Positions 15,851 through 25,229 of a stretch of DNA of 64,000 nt are shown here, piece after piece. Location: NCBI GenBank assembly GCA_016871195.1, contig VFZN01000010.1:1-64000 (forward strand). Reading direction: 5' to 3'. Below the pieces are notes generated by a model. It made no database searches, was not told the origin of the DNA, and saw nothing but the letters and a program-made list of their open reading frames with translations. A program made the translations under genes and the position numbers. The stretch comes from Acidobacteriota bacterium. Lineage in GTDB: Bacteria; Acidobacteriota; Vicinamibacteria; Vicinamibacterales; UBA2999. Each line of letters opens with the position of its first letter. The first letter of the stretch is position 1.

Positions 15851-18277
15851 ATGTTCGAGCGATATACCGAACGGGCACGCCGGGTGCTCTTTTTTGCGCG
15901 CTACGAGGCCAGCCAGCTCGGCAGCATCTCCATTGAAACGGAGCACCTCCTGCTCGGCCTCATCCGGGAAGGTAAGGGGCTGACCAGCCGCATCTTCTCG
16001 CGGTCGCATCTGTCCCTCGAGAGCATCCGCAAGGAAGTCGAGAGCCGCGCCATCTACCGCGAAAAAGTCTCGACGTCGGTCGAGATTCCGTTCAGCGCTG
16101 AGACCAAGCGCGTGCTGCAGTACGCCGCCGAAGAGGCCGACCGCCTGCTGCACAACTACATCGGCACCGAGCACCTCCTGCTCGGGATCCTCAGAGAAGA
16201 GCGGTCCGTGGCGGCCATCATCCTCATGGATAAGGGGATGCGTCTGCACCAGGTCCGCGAAGACATTGTGCAGCTGCTCAACGAGAAGGCGACTGTCACC
16301 AAGGGGAAAGACACACCGCTGCTGACCGAATTCAGCCGCGACCTGACCGAGGCGGCTGCCCGGCAGCAGCTCGACCCGCTGGTGGGACGGGCCTACGAAA
16401 TTGAGCGCGTCCAGCAGGTGCTGTGCCGCCGAACAAAGAACAACGCCGTTCTGATTGGGGAACCCGGGGTGGGCAAGACGGCCATTGTCGAGGGCCTGGC
16501 GCAGAAGATTGTCTCCGGGGACGTGCCGCATTTTCTCGCCGACAAGCGCCTGCTGGCGCTCGACCTCTCGCTGGTGGTGGCTGGCACCAAGTATCGGGGC
16601 CAGTTCGAGGAGCGCCTCAAGGCTCTCATGAAGGAGCTGGTCGAGAACCCCAACATCATCGTGTTCATCGACGAACTCCACACCCTGGTGGGCGCCGGTT
16701 CCGCCGAAGGGTCGCTGGATGCGGCCAACATTCTCAAGCCGGCCCTGTCGCGCGGTGACATCCGCTGCATCGGGGCCACGACGCCGGCCGAGTATCGCAA
16801 GTACATCGAGAAGGACCGGTCGCTCGAGCGCCGGTTCCAGGCCGTCAAGGTTGACGCGCCGTCCGAGAGCGAGACCATCCAGATTCTCTCGGGTGTCAAA
16901 GACCGGTACGAGGAGTTCCACCACGTCGAATACACCCAGGAAGCCATCGAAGCGGCGGTCTATCAGAGCAGTCGCTACATCACCGACCGGTTCCTGCCCG
17001 ACAAAGCCATTGACCTCATTGATGAGGCCGGCTCCCGTGCCAAACTCCGTGAGGCTCTCATCGGCGACGAGTCGAATCCCGTCAATCGCAGTCTCCGCGA
17101 GGCAGTCGAACGCGTGGCACACGAAGGGGCACTTGCCCCCCCTGAACCGCCGATGGTGCCTGCGGATGTCGCGATCCCTGCCCCTGGGGGCGAGTCGGTG
17201 CCCGGGCGAGTCTTGTCCGCACGCGCGATGGTGACGCGTGCCGACATCGACGAAGTGGTCTCGAAGTGGACGGGGGTGCCGCTGGCCTCGGTGAACCAGG
17301 CCGAAGGCGACAAGCTGCTGCGGATGGAGGCGGATCTGCACCGCCGTGTGGTCAGCCAGGAGCGTGCGATTTCCGCCGTGTCCCGGGCCATCCGGCGGTC
17401 ACGCGCGGGCCTCAAGAGTCCGGCGCGTCCGGTGGGCAGCTTCCTGTTCCTCGGCCCCACCGGCGTCGGCAAGACCGAACTGGCACGGGCCCTGGCGCAG
17501 ACCCTGTTCGGCAGCGAACAGGCTCTGATTCGCTTCGATATGTCGGAGTACATGGAGAAGCACTCGGTGTCGAAGCTCATCGGCTCGCCCCCGGGGTATG
17601 TCGGCCACGAAGAGGGCGGTCAGCTGACGGAGAAGGTGAAGCGGAATCCCTACTCGGTGGTGCTGCTCGACGAAATCGAGAAGGCGCATCCGGATGTCTT
17701 CAATCTGCTGTTGCAGGTGTTTGAGGACGGCCACCTGACCGACGGGCTTGGCAACCGCATCAATTTCAAGAACACCATCCTGATCATGACGTCGAACATC
17801 GGGGCCCGCTTCATCCAGAAGAAGGCCACGATGGGCTTCAAGGCCGAGGCTGCTGACCAGCATCGTGATGTGGAAGAGATGGTGCTCGGTGAAGTGAAGC
17901 GCACGTTCAACCCCGAGTTCATCAACCGCATCGACGAGCTGATCGTCTTCGAGGCCCTGACCGACGATGACCTGCGGAAGATTGTGGGTCTGCTGGTCGA
18001 CCAGCTCAACGCGAACCTGAGCGACCGTCGCATGCAGGTGCGGGTCACCGCAGACGTCGTGCACTGGATCATCGACGTGACCTGCAAAGACCGGTCGTAT
18101 GGGGCACGGCCCCTGCGCCGGGCGCTGCAGCGCTATATTGAAGACCCGCTGGCCGAGGAACTGATTCGTGGCCAGCTGACCGGAGGCGACATCGAGGTGT
18201 ATCTCGAGGAGGGGCAGTTGGCCTATCGTCCGGTCGACGAGAGTGCTGCAGGCCGAATGCTGGCCGCGCACGTCTGA
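15851..18277 (+). CDS. clpC: ClpC-type AAA+ unfoldase with atypical middle region
   Basis: 808 residues. Two Clp-N repeats (about 1-70 and 80-145), AAA-1 with Walker A GEPGVGKT (203-210) and Walker B FIDELH, and AAA-2 with Walker A GPTGVGKT (535-542) and LLDEIEKAH. The ClpP-docking tripeptide is MGF at 661-663, so it should feed a ClpP protease. The oddity lies between the two rings: residues about 397-463 lack the UVR-type coiled coil of ClpC middle domains and are instead Pro/Ala-rich ([17 protein letters not shown]). N-domain plus MGF loop distinguish it from ClpB and ClpA. It has its own -10 box. bamA follows. Confidence 0.93.
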   Translation: MFERYTERARRVLFFARYEASQLGSISIETEHLLLGLIREGKGLTSRIFSRSHLSLESIRKEVESRAIYREKVSTSVEIPFSAETKRVLQYAAEEADRLLHNYIGTEHLLLGILREERSVAAIILMDKGMRLHQVREDIVQLLNEKATVTKGKDTPLLTEFSRDLTEAAARQQLDPLVGRAYEIERVQQVLCRRTKNNAVLIGEPGVGKTAIVEGLAQKIVSGDVPHFLADKRLLALDLSLVVAGTKYRGQFEERLKALMKELVENPNIIVFIDELHTLVGAGSAEGSLDAANILKPALSRGDIRCIGATTPAEYRKYIEKDRSLERRFQAVKVDAPSESETIQILSGVKDRYEEFHHVEYTQEAIEAAVYQSSRYITDRFLPDKAIDLIDEAGSRAKLREALIGDESNPVNRSLREAVERVAHEGALAPPEPPMVPADVAIPAPGGESVPGRVLSARAMVTRADIDEVVSKWTGVPLASVNQAEGDKLLRMEADLHRRVVSQERAISAVSRAIRRSRAGLKSPARPVGSFLFLGPTGVGKTELARALAQTLFGSEQALIRFDMSEYMEKHSVSKLIGSPPGYVGHEEGGQLTEKVKRNPYSVVLLDEIEKAHPDVFNLLLQVFEDGHLTDGLGNRINFKNTILIMTSNIGARFIQKKATMGFKAEAADQHRDVEEMVLGEVKRTFNPEFINRIDELIVFEALTDDDLRKIVGLLVDQLNANLSDRRMQVRVTADVVHWIIDVTCKDRSYGARPLRRALQRYIEDPLAEELIRGQLTGGDIEVYLEEGQLAYRPVDESAAGRMLAAHV

Positions 18278-18288
18278 CAACCTGGGAT

Positions 18289-20910
18289 GTGACTGCTGTG
18301 CGACTTTTCCTGATTACGGCCCTCGCGGCCCTGGTGCCGGTGTCTGCCGCAGCGCAGACGCCCGCTGCCGCCCCCATTCGCCAGCCTGTGGCCGGCTCCG
18401 CCCCGGTGGTGCGGTCGATTGAGCTGCGGTTTCATCCGGTCAATGAATCGCTGATCGAGCCGCAGACCTATCTGTATTACATCCAGGCGCAGGCCAGCCG
18501 CCCCTCCGATGGGGTCTGGGTGCCCTATACGGACGCCGCCGAAAAGGTGGTGCTGGACGACTTCAAGCGCCTGTGGGCCACCAACTTCCTCGACAACCTC
18601 TGGATCGAGGTCAACGACGATCCGTATCCGAACGGTGTGGTTGGCAAGCGGCTGGTCTACCACATGGAAGAGCGGCCGCGCGTGAAGATCGTTGACTACA
18701 CCGGGTCGACCAGGGTCGAACGCACCAAGGTCGACGAGAAGATGAAGGAGCTGGGCATTTCACTGCGACTCGACTCGTTTCTCGACGAGGGCGTGGTGCG
18801 GCGGGTCAAGGGGATCGTCTCCGATCTGATGGCCGAGAAAGGCTACGAGTTTGCGGAAGTCACCACGACTGTCGAGCCACTGCCAGCTGGCCCCAAGCTG
18901 GTCAAGGTGGTCTTCGACATCAAGGAAGGGCCGCAGGTCAAGATCCGCACCATCGACATCGTCGGGAATGACGCGGTCGGTGACCGGTCGGTAAAGCGGC
19001 AGATGAAGTCGACGAAGGAGCACTGGTTCATGTCGTGGATCACGGGCCGCGGCAAGTATCAGGAGGCCAAGTTCGAGGAGGATGCCGACCGCATCATCCA
19101 GTTCTACCGGAACCGGGGATTTGTGCAGGCCAGAGTCGGGCAACCTGAGCTGAAGGTGCTTGACGACAGCCCCGACGCGAAGACGCGGTGGGTGCAGCTT
19201 GAGGTGCCGGTTGACGAAGGCCCGCGTTACAAGGTGGGCGAGGTGTTGTTCGACGGGAACAAGGTCATCAAGTCCGAATTCCTCCGGCCCCTCTACAAGC
19301 TTCGGCCGGGCGCCTGGTACAGCGAGAAACGCGTGCGCGACGGCCTGGTCAAGTCGCGCGAAATCTACGGTGGCGGCGGGTACTTCGAGTTCACGGGCTA
19401 TCCCGACCTGGGCTTCCAGGATGCGGCCGAGGGCCCGATTGCCGGCCCTGCCGAACCGACCGTCAACGTGACGATGCGGATGCAGGAGGGTGAGCAGTAC
19501 TTCGTCAACCGACTGACCTTCACGGGCAATACGACCACCCGCGACAACGTGATTCGCCGCGAGATGCGCGTGATCGAGGGCGGGGTGTTCAACACCGAGG
19601 CGCTCAAGTTCAGCGTGCGGCGTCTCAACCAGCTGGGGTACTTCAAGCCGCTGGAAGAGCAGGGCGGTCAGGGGGCCGACGTCGCCAAGACGCCGAACTC
19701 GAAGAGTGAAGTCGACGTGACCCTCAAGCTCGAAGAGCAGAACCGCAATCAGCTGACGTTCGGCGCAGGTGTCTCCCAGTGGGAGGGCTTCTTCGGTCAG
19801 CTGTCATTCCAGACGGCCAACTTCATGGGGCGCGGCGAATCGCTGACGTTGTCGATGCAGGTGGGGTCTCGAGCCGAGAACTATCAGCTGGCATTCACGG
19901 AACCGTTTCTGTTTGATCGCGCGATCACGGGCGGATTCGACATTTACAAGCGCATGCTGCGGTTCATCGGCCAGTTCACGCAGGAGTCGGCCGGCGGCAA
20001 CCTGTCGGCCGGCCTTCCGCTGGCGGGCTTCTCGCGCATGTTCTTCACCTATAGCTATGAGCGGGTACGGGTGACGGAACTGAATCCGTTCTACAACAAC
20101 CCGCAGATTCTGGCGACCAACCCGTTTCTGGCTGACTCGCTGCTGCTCGGCGCGGGGGGCGCGCGCACCATCAGCAAGGTGACGCCCAGTTTTGTCCACA
20201 ACACGATTGACAATCCAATCTTCCCGAATGCGGGCCGCCGCATTACGGCGAGCTTCGACTACGCCGGTCCGGGAGGCGACACGTTCTTCATCAAGCCCCG
20301 GTTTGAAGCCGTGCAGCTGTTCCGGATCACGCCGCGCACCACACTCGCCCTTCGAGGGCAGGTCGAGTACATCCGGCCCTACGGTGACACCAAGGCCCCG
20401 CCGCTATTCGAGTCCCTGTTTCTGGGAGGCGAGTTCAGTGTGCGAGGGTTTGACATCCGCTCGATTGGACCGCGCGACCTGCGGACCGGACTGGTGCTGG
20501 GCGGCAACAAGAGCCTGCTGTTCAATGCCGAGTACATGATTTCGATTGCAGGCCCGGTGAGGCTTATCCTGTTCTACGACGCCGGCCAGATTCGGACCAC
20601 CGGACAAAGCTACGCGTGGAAGGAAGACATCGAAGAGGTCGTGCCCGCCCCAGGGCCGATTCTGACCGACGCTTTTGCGTCAGGCCTGCTGACCGACCCG
20701 AATGCGCCTGGGCCCTCCACCATCATTACGGGGCAGCGCAGCGCGTTCAAGACGTCAACCGGGGCGGAGATTCGCTTTTTCATGCCCGTGCTGAACGTGC
20801 CATTCCGGCTGATCTTTGCACTGAACCCGCAGCGCGGCGGCGTTTTCCGGAACACGTTGCAGCCGACGCAGCTTTTCCAGTTCAGGTTTGCAGTCGGCTC
20901 GACGTGGTAG
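18289..20910 (+). CDS. bamA: Outer-membrane protein assembly factor BamA
   Basis: 873 residues; inserts beta-barrel proteins into the outer membrane. A signal peptide ends AAA before Gln (about residue 23), followed by five POTRA domains (about 35-470; several VKIVDYTGS/ VKIRTIDIVGN-type strands), then the 16-strand barrel. The conserved L6-loop motif is VRGF (SVRGFDIRSIGPRD). The C-terminus ends FAVGSTW, the aromatic end typical of Omp85 barrels. The start is GTG 18289; a second GTG at 18298 would give VRLFLITALAAL and is also possible. The skp gene is downstream on the same strand, but a lipoprotein gene lies antisense between them. Confidence 0.95.
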   Translation: MTAVRLFLITALAALVPVSAAAQTPAAAPIRQPVAGSAPVVRSIELRFHPVNESLIEPQTYLYYIQAQASRPSDGVWVPYTDAAEKVVLDDFKRLWATNFLDNLWIEVNDDPYPNGVVGKRLVYHMEERPRVKIVDYTGSTRVERTKVDEKMKELGISLRLDSFLDEGVVRRVKGIVSDLMAEKGYEFAEVTTTVEPLPAGPKLVKVVFDIKEGPQVKIRTIDIVGNDAVGDRSVKRQMKSTKEHWFMSWITGRGKYQEAKFEEDADRIIQFYRNRGFVQARVGQPELKVLDDSPDAKTRWVQLEVPVDEGPRYKVGEVLFDGNKVIKSEFLRPLYKLRPGAWYSEKRVRDGLVKSREIYGGGGYFEFTGYPDLGFQDAAEGPIAGPAEPTVNVTMRMQEGEQYFVNRLTFTGNTTTRDNVIRREMRVIEGGVFNTEALKFSVRRLNQLGYFKPLEEQGGQGADVAKTPNSKSEVDVTLKLEEQNRNQLTFGAGVSQWEGFFGQLSFQTANFMGRGESLTLSMQVGSRAENYQLAFTEPFLFDRAITGGFDIYKRMLRFIGQFTQESAGGNLSAGLPLAGFSRMFFTYSYERVRVTELNPFYNNPQILATNPFLADSLLLGAGGARTISKVTPSFVHNTIDNPIFPNAGRRITASFDYAGPGGDTFFIKPRFEAVQLFRITPRTTLALRGQVEYIRPYGDTKAPPLFESLFLGGEFSVRGFDIRSIGPRDLRTGLVLGGNKSLLFNAEYMISIAGPVRLILFYDAGQIRTTGQSYAWKEDIEEVVPAPGPILTDAFASGLLTDPNAPGPSTIITGQRSAFKTSTGAEIRFFMPVLNVPFRLIFALNPQRGGVFRNTLQPTQLFQFRFAVGSTW

Positions 20911-20929
20911 GCCGTGGCGGGCTGCTTGA

Positions 20930-20963
20930 GGCGAGGCCGGTCACGCTGAGTGGCCTCGTCGCC
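20930..20963 (+). terminator. Candidate terminator hairpin after bamA
   Basis: GGCGAGGCC (20930-20938) pairs with GGCCTCG plus CGCC (20952-20963) with one bulged T, and TTT follows shortly after at about 20969. It lies 20 bases after the bamA stop. The rest of the gap to 21093 shows no gene; two copies of GGGACACT (21010, 21052) are the only repeat seen. Confidence 0.5.
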
Positions 20964-21093
20964 GATGATTTGTGGTCGATGACTGTCGGCAGAGCGACGA
21001 ACACCCGATGGGACACTACGTCCCGAGGGGGGAACCCGGGGCGTAGCACGAGGGACACTGGTCGCGCGTGACCCTCCGGCAGGGCCGTCAGAC

Positions 21094-21510
21094 TTACGGA
21101 TAGACGACAGTCACTTCGTAGTCGACGGGGTCGGTGAAGCGCCCGACATCCCGGACCCTGATACAAAGCGGGGCGGCGGCCGACACGTTGCCGGTGAGAA
21201 CCGTCGACTGCACAGCCGTGTCGTTGGCAATCCGCTCGACGCAGGCGATGCCGGTCCACTCTCCCATCGCGAAACCTGCAACGGCCGTCGCATCCGGGGT
21301 GAGGCTGGTCAGGGTGGCCACAACCCGGCCGGGCGCTGAGCTCGTAAACGTATGGGTGGAGGCGCCGTTCAGCGTGACACGCCCGGTGAACGTGGCGGTG
21401 ACCGGGTCGGTCGGCGCGGTGGGCGTGACCGCGAAAGGATTGTTGGTGTTGCAGCCGGCCGTCAGTGTAACGGCCACAAGCGACATAAGTCGCAACAGCG
21501 AACGGAACAT
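21094..21510 (-). CDS. Small secreted lipoprotein, unknown
   Basis: 138 residues. The start at 21510 gives MFRSLLRLMSLVAVTLTAGC, a clean lipoprotein signal with lipidated Cys20. The mature part has a Pro/Thr-rich tether, then a beta-rich domain (ATFTGRVTLNGASTHTFTSS onward) resembling PPC-type (pre-peptidase C-terminal) beta sandwiches, and two further cysteines (in GIACVER and PLCIRV) that could form a disulfide. It lies antisense between bamA and skp and has its own promoter with no 5' leader. Function unknown. Confidence 0.7.
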   Translation of the reverse strand: MFRSLLRLMSLVAVTLTAGCNTNNPFAVTPTAPTDPVTATFTGRVTLNGASTHTFTSSAPGRVVATLTSLTPDATAVAGFAMGEWTGIACVERIANDTAVQSTVLTGNVSAAAPLCIRVRDVGRFTDPVDYEVTVVYP

Positions 21511-21516
21511 GGAAGT

Positions 21517-21522
21517 AGTATA
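21517..21522 (-). promoter_or_regulatory. -10 box for a probable leaderless lipoprotein mRNA
   Basis: On the minus strand TATACT (5 of 6) is followed by exactly six bases (ACTTCC) and the ATG at 21510. This places the expected transcription start on the A of the start codon. No ribosome site is visible. Confidence 0.55.
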
Positions 21523-21563
21523 GAGTGCCCGGTTCGTCAGTGTATACGAAAGGATTGAGTGGA

Positions 21564-22178
21564 ATGAGAGTCTCAGCCGCGATCGGCCTTCTGATTCTGA
21601 CCCTGTCGACGTCTGCGTATGCGCAGGCCCCCGCCCCCGCCGCAGGTACGGCCAAGCCGCCGGCGCCGCAGGCTGCCCCGGCCGCGCCGGTCGCCCGCGC
21701 GTTCCCCGACGGCGCCAAAGTGGCATTCGTCGTGCTGCAGCGGATTGCCAACGAGTCGGCAGACGGCAAGGTGGCGACGGCCCGCATTCAGGCCCTCCAG
21801 CAGAAGCGGGCCACCGAACTCAACGAGAAGAACAAGCAGCTGCAGACGCTGCAGCAGCGTCTCGAGAAGGAAGCCAGCATTCTGAGCGCGACGGCCGCGG
21901 GCGAGTTGCAGCGGCAGGCTCAGGGGCTGCAGCGCGATATCGAGCGCGCGACCCAGGACGCCCAGCAGGAAGTGCAGGAACTGCAGCAGCAGTTGCAGCA
22001 GGAATTTCAGGTGCGTCTCGAACCGGTCCTCCAGGAACTCGGCCGCGAGAAGAACCTGCACTTCATTTTCAATGGTCCCGATGCGGGTCTCGTGTGGGCC
22101 GACATCGCGCTCGACATCTCGGACGATGTCATCAAGCGTCTTGACACGAAGGCGGGAGCCAAGCCGCCGGTCAAGTAA
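21564..22178 (+). CDS. skp: Skp/OmpH-family periplasmic chaperone
   Basis: 204 residues. The start at 21564 gives a signal peptide MRVSAAIGLLILTLSTSAYA with cleavage before QAPAPAA. A Pro/Ala-rich linker follows, then the Skp core: VAFVVLQRIANESADGKVATARIQ (strand and first helix), a long coiled coil at about 85-160 rich in Gln/Glu/Lys (QTLQQRLEKEA, QEVQELQQQLQQEF), and the closing strand LHFIFNGPDAGLVWADIALDIS. It should hold unfolded outer-membrane proteins for BamA. AAGGA about 13 bases upstream is the best ribosome site. The fabZ-lpxA gene follows after two bases. Confidence 0.85.
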   Translation: MRVSAAIGLLILTLSTSAYAQAPAPAAGTAKPPAPQAAPAAPVARAFPDGAKVAFVVLQRIANESADGKVATARIQALQQKRATELNEKNKQLQTLQQRLEKEASILSATAAGELQRQAQGLQRDIERATQDAQQEVQELQQQLQQEFQVRLEPVLQELGREKNLHFIFNGPDAGLVWADIALDISDDVIKRLDTKAGAKPPVK

Positions 22179-22180
22179 GC

Positions 22181-23425
22181 GTGACCCTCGGCGCCACGCT
22201 TGACCGGCTGTACGACCGGTATCCCTCGCTGCTCGTCGATCGGGTCGACGAGCACGTACCGGGACACCGTCTGGTCGCGGTCAAGAACGTCACGGTCAAC
22301 GAAGAGTGCTTTCAGGGGCACTACCCCGGAGAGCCCCTGCTGCCGGCGGTCCTGACGGTTGAGGCGCTCGCACAGGCGGCGACGGTGATGCTGTCGCCGC
22401 ACGTGCCGGATGGCCTGAGCCCCCGCGTGTCTCTGCGGGGCGTGGACGGGGCCAAGTTCCGTCGGCGTGTCGTGCCCGGCGACCAGTTGCGCCTCGAGGT
22501 CGTCCTCGAGAACCGAAAGGGGCCGCTCGCGTGGGTCCGTGCCACCGCCTCGGTCGACGACACGGTTGTCGCGCAGGCGTCGCTGGTCATGCACGTGCGG
22601 CTGCCCAGGGTTGAGGTGGCAGCGTCGGCCCTTGTGCATCCATCCGCCCGCCTGGGGCCCGGATGCATCGTCGGACCGGGGGCGCAGATTGGTCCCCACG
22701 TGGTGGTGGGCGCCCGGTGCCGCATCGGGGCCTCGGCCATGCTCGATGGTCACACGACGCTTGGCGACGACAACGTGGTGTTTCCCTTCGCGTCCATCGG
22801 CCTGCCACCCCAGGACCTCAAATACGCTGGCGAGCCGACCCGGCTCATCGTGGGCGACGGCAACACCTTCCGGGAATTCGTCACGATTCACCGGGGCACT
22901 GCCGGCGGGGGCGGCGTCACGCAGATTGGTGACCGGAACCTGTTCATGGCCTACGCCCATGTGGCCCACGACTGCCATGTGGGGCACGGCACGATCTTTG
23001 GCAATGCCGCCACGTTGGGCGGGCATGTCGAGGTCGGCGACTGCGCCACGGTCAGTGCCTACTCAGGCGTGCACCAGTTCTGCCGCATCGGCAGCCATGC
23101 CTTCATCGGCGGATACTCGGTGGTGACCAAGGACGCGCTGCCCTTTGCCAGGTCGGTTGGCAATCGGGCGAGCGTCTACGGACTGAATTCCATCGGCCTC
23201 AAGCGCAAGGGATTCAGCGGCGACCGCATCTCCCAGTTACGCCGGGCCTTCCGGTATCTGTTGCAGTCGAAACTCAACCGCACGCAGGCGCTGGAACAGA
23301 TGGCCGCGGATTCTTCCCTGACCAGCGAGGACGTCGCCTATCTCGTGCGGTTCATCCAGACCGCGACACGCGGTGTGACCCTGCGCCGTGGCGGCTCTCG
23401 CGCCAGCGACGCGGGCGACGACTGA
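22181..23425 (+). CDS. FabZ-LpxA fusion (hydroxyacyl-ACP dehydratase / UDP-GlcNAc acyltransferase)
   Basis: 414 residues, two enzymes in one chain. Residues 1 to about 143 are a FabZ hot-dog domain with the catalytic pair His47 (FQGHYPGEP) and Glu61 (VEALAQAA) at the same spacing as in E. coli FabZ. Residues about 148-414 are LpxA: left-handed beta-helix hexapeptides ([16 protein letters not shown] and later), catalytic His263 in [10 protein letters not shown], and the C-terminal helical part with [19 protein letters not shown]. FabZ dehydrates 3-hydroxyacyl-ACP, whereas LpxA uses 3-hydroxyacyl-ACP for the first acylation of lipid A, so the two compete for one substrate. GTG start two bases after skp. 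No lpxD is present here. Confidence 0.92.
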   Translation: MTLGATLDRLYDRYPSLLVDRVDEHVPGHRLVAVKNVTVNEECFQGHYPGEPLLPAVLTVEALAQAATVMLSPHVPDGLSPRVSLRGVDGAKFRRRVVPGDQLRLEVVLENRKGPLAWVRATASVDDTVVAQASLVMHVRLPRVEVAASALVHPSARLGPGCIVGPGAQIGPHVVVGARCRIGASAMLDGHTTLGDDNVVFPFASIGLPPQDLKYAGEPTRLIVGDGNTFREFVTIHRGTAGGGGVTQIGDRNLFMAYAHVAHDCHVGHGTIFGNAATLGGHVEVGDCATVSAYSGVHQFCRIGSHAFIGGYSVVTKDALPFARSVGNRASVYGLNSIGLKRKGFSGDRISQLRRAFRYLLQSKLNRTQALEQMAADSSLTSEDVAYLVRFIQTATRGVTLRRGGSRASDAGDD

Positions 23426-24282
23426 TGGACGGGACGCTCGGACTCATCGCCGGCAACGGGCGGTTTCCCTTTCTGGTACTTGAGGCAGCGCGCTCGGTGG
23501 GCTATCGGGTGGCGATTGCCGCCATCAAAGGCGAGGCCGACCCGTCGATTGAGGCCGCGGCAGCTGCTGGCTCTTCTCCGGCGCCGGTGCACTGGCTGGC
23601 ACTGGGACAGCTCGGCGCCCTGCTGAAGATGTTCGAGGCGGAGGGGGTGACCCGCGCCGTTATGGCGGGGCAGGTCAAGCATGCGAGCATCTTCAGCGGC
23701 CTGCTGCCCGATCTGACCGCGATGGCCGTCCTGACCCGGCTGCGGTCGCGGAATACCGATGCACTAATCGCCGCCGTGGCGGAGGTGATGCGCGAGCATG
23801 GCGTCGAGCTGATCGATTCCACGTCGCTGCTGACACCACTCCTGCCGACGGCCGGCGTCATGACACGGCGGTCCCCTCGGCCTGGCGAACGGCAGGACCT
23901 CGAATTCGGATACCGGATGGCCGATGCGATTGCAGGTCTGGACATCGGCCAGACCGTGGTGGTCAAAGCCCAGGCTGTGGTCGCTGTGGAGGCCATGGAA
24001 GGCACTGATGCCACCATTGCCCGCGCTGGCCACCTCGCCGGTGCTGGCTGTGCGGTGGTGAAGGTGGCCAAGCCGGGACAGGACATGCGCTTCGATGTCC
24101 CGGTGGTCGGTGTGCCTACCATCGAGGCCATGCACCACGCTGGGGCGACGGTCCTGTCTGTTGATGAAGGCCAGGCGCTCATGTTCGACCGAGAGCACCT
24201 GCTGGCCCGTGCCGATGCCCTGGGCATTGCTGTGGTGGGGCGGGCACGACCGGCGAAGAAGACGGAGCAGGCGACGTCGTGA
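23425..24282 (+). CDS. lpxI: UDP-2,3-diacylglucosamine pyrophosphatase LpxI
   Basis: 285 residues of the DUF1009/LpxI family, which hydrolyses UDP-2,3-diacylglucosamine to lipid X and UMP, replacing LpxH in many bacteria. Family marks are [19 protein letters not shown] at the N-terminus, [13 protein letters not shown], a central [18 protein letters not shown], and in the C-terminal half [25 protein letters not shown] and [19 protein letters not shown]. The start ATG shares one base with the previous stop. It is the expected gene after lpxA. lpxB is not in the window. Confidence 0.93.
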   Translation: MDGTLGLIAGNGRFPFLVLEAARSVGYRVAIAAIKGEADPSIEAAAAAGSSPAPVHWLALGQLGALLKMFEAEGVTRAVMAGQVKHASIFSGLLPDLTAMAVLTRLRSRNTDALIAAVAEVMREHGVELIDSTSLLTPLLPTAGVMTRRSPRPGERQDLEFGYRMADAIAGLDIGQTVVVKAQAVVAVEAMEGTDATIARAGHLAGAGCAVVKVAKPGQDMRFDVPVVGVPTIEAMHHAGATVLSVDEGQALMFDREHLLARADALGIAVVGRARPAKKTEQATS

Positions 24283-25229
24283 CACAACCGACCGTGCGTG
24301 TGGCAGTCGTGGGCGTGGGGCATCTGGGTCGGCATCATGCCCGGGTGCTGGCCGCGATGCCTGAGGCCACCCTCGTGGGCGTGGTGGATGCGGACGTCGA
24401 GCGGGCCGCGGCCATCGCTGAGGCCAGCGGATGCCGGGTGTTTCCCGACGTGTCGGCTCTGATCGGTGAGGTTGATGCGGTGAGCATTGCGTCACCAACC
24501 GAGGCGCATGCGGCCCTGGCGCTGCCCCTGCTGGCCGCGGGCGTCGGTGTGCTGGTGGAAAAACCGATGACGCGGTCGCTGGAGGAGGCTGACGCACTGC
24601 TGGCTGCGGCCCGTGCCTCGGGCGCCCTGCTGGCCGTCGGCCACATCGAGCACTTCAATCCCGCCGTCGACGCGGCACGGCCGCACGTGCACGATCCCCG
24701 GTTCATCGAGGTGCACCGGCTGGGGACGTTCCCCGAGCGCAGTCTCGATATCGATGTCGTGTTTGACTTGATGATCCATGACCTCGGCATCGTCCTCGAC
24801 TGGGTGAGGAGTCCGGTGGTCCAGGTCGAGGCCGTTGGCGTGCCTGTACTGACGCCGAGGGTTGATATTGCGAACGCCCGACTGCGATTTGCCAACGGCT
24901 GCATCGCGAATTTGACGGCCAGCCGGATCTCCCGTGAACCGACCCGGAAGATCAGGTTCTTCCAGCCGTCTACCTACGTGTCGATTGACTACAAGGCACA
25001 GGAGGTTGAGGTCTGGGGACTGCAGCCGCAGGCCGAGGGACTTCCGCGAATCGGCGGGGGCAAGCTCGACGTCCTACGGGATGAGCCGCTTCGCCGGGAA
25101 CTGGCCGACTTTGTCGCCGCCGTACGCGACCGGCGGCCGGCCGGTGTGCCGGGCGAGCGGGGGCGTGAGGCCCTGGCTCTGGCAACCCAGATCGTGGCTT
25201 ACATGGAATTGCAGCATGACGCGAACTGA
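24279..25229 (+). CDS. Gfo/Idh/MocA-family dehydrogenase in the lipid A block (GnnA-like?)
   Basis: 316 residues. An N-terminal Rossmann fold with [17 protein letters not shown] (about 10-26), the family EKP motif in [24 protein letters not shown], and the catalytic-type [14 protein letters not shown] helix. Relatives next to lpxA/lpxI in other bacteria include GnnA, which oxidises the 3-OH of UDP-GlcNAc on the way to UDP-GlcNAc3N and amide-linked lipid A. The context supports that reading, but no GnnB-type aminotransferase is present here, so it stays inference. GTG start overlaps lpxI by 4 bases; the stop overlaps the next gene by 14. Confidence 0.85.
   Translation: MTQPTVRVAVVGVGHLGRHHARVLAAMPEATLVGVVDADVERAAAIAEASGCRVFPDVSALIGEVDAVSIASPTEAHAALALPLLAAGVGVLVEKPMTRSLEEADALLAAARASGALLAVGHIEHFNPAVDAARPHVHDPRFIEVHRLGTFPERSLDIDVVFDLMIHDLGIVLDWVRSPVVQVEAVGVPVLTPRVDIANARLRFANGCIANLTASRISREPTRKIRFFQPSTYVSIDYKAQEVEVWGLQPQAEGLPRIGGGKLDVLRDEPLRRELADFVAAVRDRRPAGVPGERGREALALATQIVAYMELQHDAN

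Noticed and set aside
15464-17341. Long minus-strand open frame opposite the hydrolase end and clpC
   Set aside because: It spans the gap between two unrelated genes and mirrors clpC codons; no domain is seen.
21010-21059. Direct repeat GGGACACT (two copies 42 bases apart) and GGGAC/GTCCC stem between bamA and the lipoprotein
   Set aside because: Short and isolated; no mobile-element ends, flanking duplications or conserved pattern.
20911-21093. Possible small gene or RNA in the bamA-lipoprotein gap
   Set aside because: No frame with a ribosome site and no compact RNA fold beyond the terminator-like hairpin at 20930-20963.
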